From the NCBI GenBank assembly GCA_026389285.1, contig JAPLID010000172.1, positions 1 through 51,121 of the forward strand: DNA of 51,121 bases, read 5' to 3'. Position 1 is the first letter of the stretch, and the number at the start of each line of letters is the position of its first letter. Shown here piece after piece: positions 47,791-51,121 of this stretch. Source of the stretch: Cyanobacteriota bacterium (GTDB lineage Bacteria > Cyanobacteriota > Cyanobacteriia > PCC-6307 > Cyanobiaceae). The notes below the pieces were generated by a model. It was not told the origin of the DNA. It did not search any database and saw only the letters and a list, made by a program, of their open reading frames with translations. Made by a program: the position numbers and the translations under genes.

Positions 47791-49103
47791 TGTTTAGCTG
47801 CCGTCTCGATGGCGTTGACCAGCCATGCTTCGGCTTCCTCGAGCCAGTTGTCGCCTGGGCCACCCGGGTTGAGGGGTTCCGGTTCCGCCAGCGGCAGATC
47901 CGGCTCGATGCCCTGGTTCTGGATGTCGCGACCGCTGGGGGTGAGGTAGCGGGCCACGGTCACGGCCAGACCGCTTCCATCCCCAAGCGGGATCAGGGTC
48001 TGGATCAGACCCTTGCCATAGGTGCGGCTGCCGGCCAGCGGGGAACGGCCGCTGTCCTGAAGAGCCCCGGCCAGGATCTCACTGGCACTAGCAGTGCCGC
48101 CGTTCACCAGGGTCAGCATCGGGCCGGCGTAGAGGCTGCCGGCTCCGGCCACCTGGCGATCGCTGATGCCGCCGCGGTCCTGCGTCTCCACGATCGGCTC
48201 GGCGTCGAGCAGGCCGTTGGCCACCGCCAGGCCGGCCTGCACCAGGCCCCCGGAGTTGTTGCGCAGATCCAGCAGCAGGCCTTCGATCGGCGGCTGGCCT
48301 GCAGAGGCCTGACGGAAGGCCTGCAGGGCGTCACGCACCTGCTCGGGTACCGGCTCGCTGAACTGGGTGATGCGCAGCACCCCGAGCTGGTGACCAGCGC
48401 GGATCACCCGGCTGGGTCGCACCGGCTGCAGATCCACCTGTCGCCGTCTCAGAACGGTTTCCTTGGCCCGCTCCTTGCCGGGGGGCAGCACGGTCACGAT
48501 TACATCGCTGCCGGCCTCTCCGCGCAGGGCGGCGGCGGTGGCCTCCAGCCCCAGCTCCTTGGTGCCCAGGCCATTCACGCTCACCAGTTCACTGCCGGAG
48601 GCGATGCCGGCCGCCGCCGCGGGCGAGCCATCGAGCGGAGCGATCACGACGATCACCTGGTCGCTGGCCCGGATGCCCAGTTGCAGCCCCACACCACTCA
48701 CGGTGCCGCGGGTGTTCGATTGCAGGCTGCCGAAGTCGGCGGGTCGCATCAAGCGGGTGTACGGGTCGCCGATCGGCTCCAGCATTGTCTCGATCGCGTC
48801 GTAGGCCTGCGAGGAGCTGACGATCGACTGCTCGAGAGCCTTCTGTCGCAGCCGCCGCCAATGCACCGCCTCGAGCTGTGCAGGGTTCACGTAGCTCTGG
48901 TTGACCAGTCGCCAGGCATCCACCACCAGCGCCTGCACATCGCTGAGGGCCAGGGCCGGGCGGGGGGGCATCAGGGCTGGGCTCTGGGGGATGGGCAGCA
49001 GCAGCCCGATCACCGCCAGCAGGCTCAGCAGGCCTGCCAGTCGGCGGCGGGCCCCTGTTGCAAAGGGTTGAGCAGGGCTCGTCGGCGGGGCTGCTTCGCT
49101 CAC
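47787..49103 (-). CDS. ctpA: C-terminal processing peptidase (S41, PDZ)
   Basis: IGDPYTRLMRPADFGSLQSNTRGTVSGVGLQLG...DLRNNSGGLVQAGLAVANGLL...LVNGGTASASEILAGALQDSGRSPLAGSRTYGKGLIQT. Confidence 0.9.
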   Translation of the reverse strand: MSEAAPPTSPAQPFATGARRRLAGLLSLLAVIGLLLPIPQSPALMPPRPALALSDVQALVVDAWRLVNQSYVNPAQLEAVHWRRLRQKALEQSIVSSSQAYDAIETMLEPIGDPYTRLMRPADFGSLQSNTRGTVSGVGLQLGIRASDQVIVVIAPLDGSPAAAAGIASGSELVSVNGLGTKELGLEATAAALRGEAGSDVIVTVLPPGKERAKETVLRRRQVDLQPVRPSRVIRAGHQLGVLRITQFSEPVPEQVRDALQAFRQASAGQPPIEGLLLDLRNNSGGLVQAGLAVANGLLDAEPIVETQDRGGISDRQVAGAGSLYAGPMLTLVNGGTASASEILAGALQDSGRSPLAGSRTYGKGLIQTLIPLGDGSGLAVTVARYLTPSGRDIQNQGIEPDLPLAEPEPLNPGGPGDNWLEEAEAWLVNAIETAAKQ

Positions 49104-49154
49104 GGGGGGGCCAGGACGATCGGTAGAGTCTCATAACCCAAGTCCCAAGGCTGC

Positions 49155-49835
49155 ATGGCGAACTCGTCTCCTGCCGCACCCGACGCCAAAAACCCGGTTT
49201 TCAACTGGTTCGACGAACGCCTGGAGATCCAGGCCATCGTCGATGACGTCTCGGCCAAGTACGTGCCCCCCCACGTCAACATCTTTTATTGCTTGGGGGG
49301 CATCACCCTGGTCTGCTTCCTGATCCAGTTCGCCACTGGGTTTGCGATGACCTTCTATTACAAGCCGACGGTGGTGGAGGCCTACACCTCCGTCGAGTAC
49401 CTGATGACCGACGTCAGCTTCGGTTGGCTGATCCGGTCAGTGCATCGCTGGAGCGCCTCGATGATGGTGCTGATGCTGATCCTGCACGTCTTCCGCGTCT
49501 ATCTCACCGGTGGTTTCAAGCGTCCCCGTGAGCTCACCTGGGTCACCGGTGTCACCATGGCCGTGATCACGGTTTCCTTCGGTGTTACCGGCTACTCCCT
49601 GCCCTGGGATCAGGTCGGCTACTGGGCTGTCAAAATTGTCAGCGGCGTTCCGGCAGCTGTGCCCGTCATCGGCGACTTCATGGTTGAGCTGCTCCGCGGT
49701 GGCGAAAGCGTCGGTCAGTCCACGCTCACCCGCTTCTACAGCCTTCACACCTTCGTCCTGCCCTGGCTGCTAGCGGTCTTCATGCTTATCCACTTCCTGA
49801 TGATTCGTAAGCAAGGCATCTCCGGTCCCCTCTGA
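49155..49835 (+). CDS. petB: Cytochrome b6
   Basis: [90 protein letters not shown]. Confidence 0.98.
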   Translation: MANSSPAAPDAKNPVFNWFDERLEIQAIVDDVSAKYVPPHVNIFYCLGGITLVCFLIQFATGFAMTFYYKPTVVEAYTSVEYLMTDVSFGWLIRSVHRWSASMMVLMLILHVFRVYLTGGFKRPRELTWVTGVTMAVITVSFGVTGYSLPWDQVGYWAVKIVSGVPAAVPVIGDFMVELLRGGESVGQSTLTRFYSLHTFVLPWLLAVFMLIHFLMIRKQGISGPL

Positions 49836-49877
49836 ACGTCTTCAGTCCGCTTACGCTGCCCTCACGAGCCCCGAATC

Positions 49878-50360
49878 ATGCACATTCTCAAGAAGCCTGA
49901 CCTCACCGATCCCAAGCTGCGGGCCAAACTGGCCAAGGGCATGGGCCACAACTATTACGGTGAGCCCGCCTGGCCCAACGACCTCCTCTATATCTTCCCC
50001 GTGGTCATCATGGGGACCTTTGCCTGCATCGTCGGCCTGGCGGTCCTGGATCCGGCCATGCTCCTGGACAAGGCCGATCCCTTCGCCACACCGCTGGAGA
50101 TCCTGCCTGAGTGGTATCTCTACCCGGTCTTCCAGATCCTGCGGGTCGTCCCCAACAAGTTGCTTGGCATCGCTCTGCAGACGATGATCCCACTGGGGCT
50201 CATGTTGATCCCCTTCATCGAAAGCTTCAACAAGTTCCAGAACCCGTTCCGCCGGCCTGTCGCCATGGCGGCCTTCCTGTTCGGAACCTTCTTCACCATC
50301 TACCTGGGTATCGGCGCAGCTCTGCCGATCGATAAGTCCCTCACCCTGGGTCTTTTCTGA
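49878..50360 (+). CDS. petD: Cytochrome b6-f complex subunit IV
   Basis: [89 protein letters not shown]. Confidence 0.98.
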   Translation: MHILKKPDLTDPKLRAKLAKGMGHNYYGEPAWPNDLLYIFPVVIMGTFACIVGLAVLDPAMLLDKADPFATPLEILPEWYLYPVFQILRVVPNKLLGIALQTMIPLGLMLIPFIESFNKFQNPFRRPVAMAAFLFGTFFTIYLGIGAALPIDKSLTLGLF

Positions 50361-50397
50361 GTTCACCGGCCTCATAGGGCTTTTCATTCAGTCGATC

Positions 50398-50426
50398 AAG
50401 CCGCGGCAGTGTCCGCGGCTTTTTTG
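50398..50426 (+). terminator. Rho-independent terminator downstream of petBD
   Basis: aaGCCGCGGcagtgtCCGCGGCTTTTTT; 7-bp GC stem plus T tract. Confidence 0.85.
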
Positions 50427-51121
50427 TTGGTGATCTGTGCCACCGCCGCACCCGGGGCGCTGCCGGTGAGAGAAGGCAGAGTCCCTTGTCGGCCCATCTT
50501 TGCAAGCAGCTGCGGCCCATCAGGAGCCCGCTGCGCAGCCTTCGCCTGATACAGATGCCATGCACACCGCCATAACGCCTCGGTTGGGGGGGCAGATCGC
50601 ATGTGTCCATGTTCCGTCGACGCTTCAAGGCTGGCGGTCATGGTCTGAATCCCTGCTCCTGACGCCTTGCATCCAAGGGTTAATCGCCATCTTGTCTGCA
50701 ATCACTGACCTGCTGGCTCGGATTGCTCTGCTGGAAATCCTGTCGTAGCTGTCCCTGGGTTCATAGCTTGTCAAACGCCAGAAATCCAGTTCGCACAATG
50801 GTTTTGCTCGCCATCAGCCTGGCTGCGAGCGTGGTCCTCATGGCTTCAAAGGGGCTGGATCAGGCGACATGGCACGGGCTTTGCTGCTGATCGAGTGGGA
50901 AGCGGCAAGTTGGGTGGTAAGCTTTTGGACTGCGCAAGCGAGGCGAGAGCCAAGCGAAGCGCGGGCCGACAACAAGTGGAAGGCGCAAGCCGCCGATGTT
51001 GTAGGTTTCTCAAGTCGCCGGGAGGCGACGCGCCACGAGAGCCCTGCAAGGGGTGGAGTGGTAGCACCTGGACAACCAAAGAAGTTTAGGAACTGACGCT
51101 TTCACTGCGTCGGGTGAGCCT

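Noticed and set aside
47790-49136. 448-aa plus-strand ORF opposite ctpA
   Set aside because: Shadow ORF of a high-GC gene; the minus strand encodes a clear S41 peptidase and this frame has no recognisable motifs.
1-51121. CRISPR array, transposase, integrase or prophage
   Set aside because: No regularly spaced direct repeats and no recombinase, transposase or phage structural motifs seen in the ORF translations.

Overview
High-GC picocyanobacterial chromosome segment. Gene content and sequence resemble the Cyanobium/Synechococcus group; this taxonomic call is inference from protein sequences. From left to right it holds: (i) a phycobilisome cluster (cpcL-type linker with a hydrophobic tail, cpcA, cpcB, a heavily disrupted rod-linker pseudogene, a 5'-truncated second cpcL remnant, and a CpcT/CpeT lyase); (ii) tRNA-Phe; (iii) a mostly conserved housekeeping/photosynthesis stretch (comF, metK, rpsA, nrdR, psbT, psbB, a ferredoxin, psbM, dprA, prmC, a Sua5-like gene, a CNNM/CorC-like gene, rpaB); (iv) a selenium pair, an NAD(P)H-dehydrogenase-like/SelD fusion convergent with mnmH; (v) a PhnD/PhnC/fused-PhnE type ABC operon with an extra small ORF; (vi) feoAB with a Fur-box-like upstream site; (vii) an OprB-like porin and an amidohydrolase; (viii) a min locus in which minC is separated from minDE by an opposite-strand PLD plus split chromate-transporter cassette; and (ix) ctpA and petBD. 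No CRISPR array, transposase or rRNA was recognised. The strongest second-look items are the decaying linker genes beside an intact CpcL, the split min locus, the 19-residue degenerate tandem repeat inside PrmC, the twin CX3C mini-protein, and the missing feoA start codon beside the Fur-box-like site.
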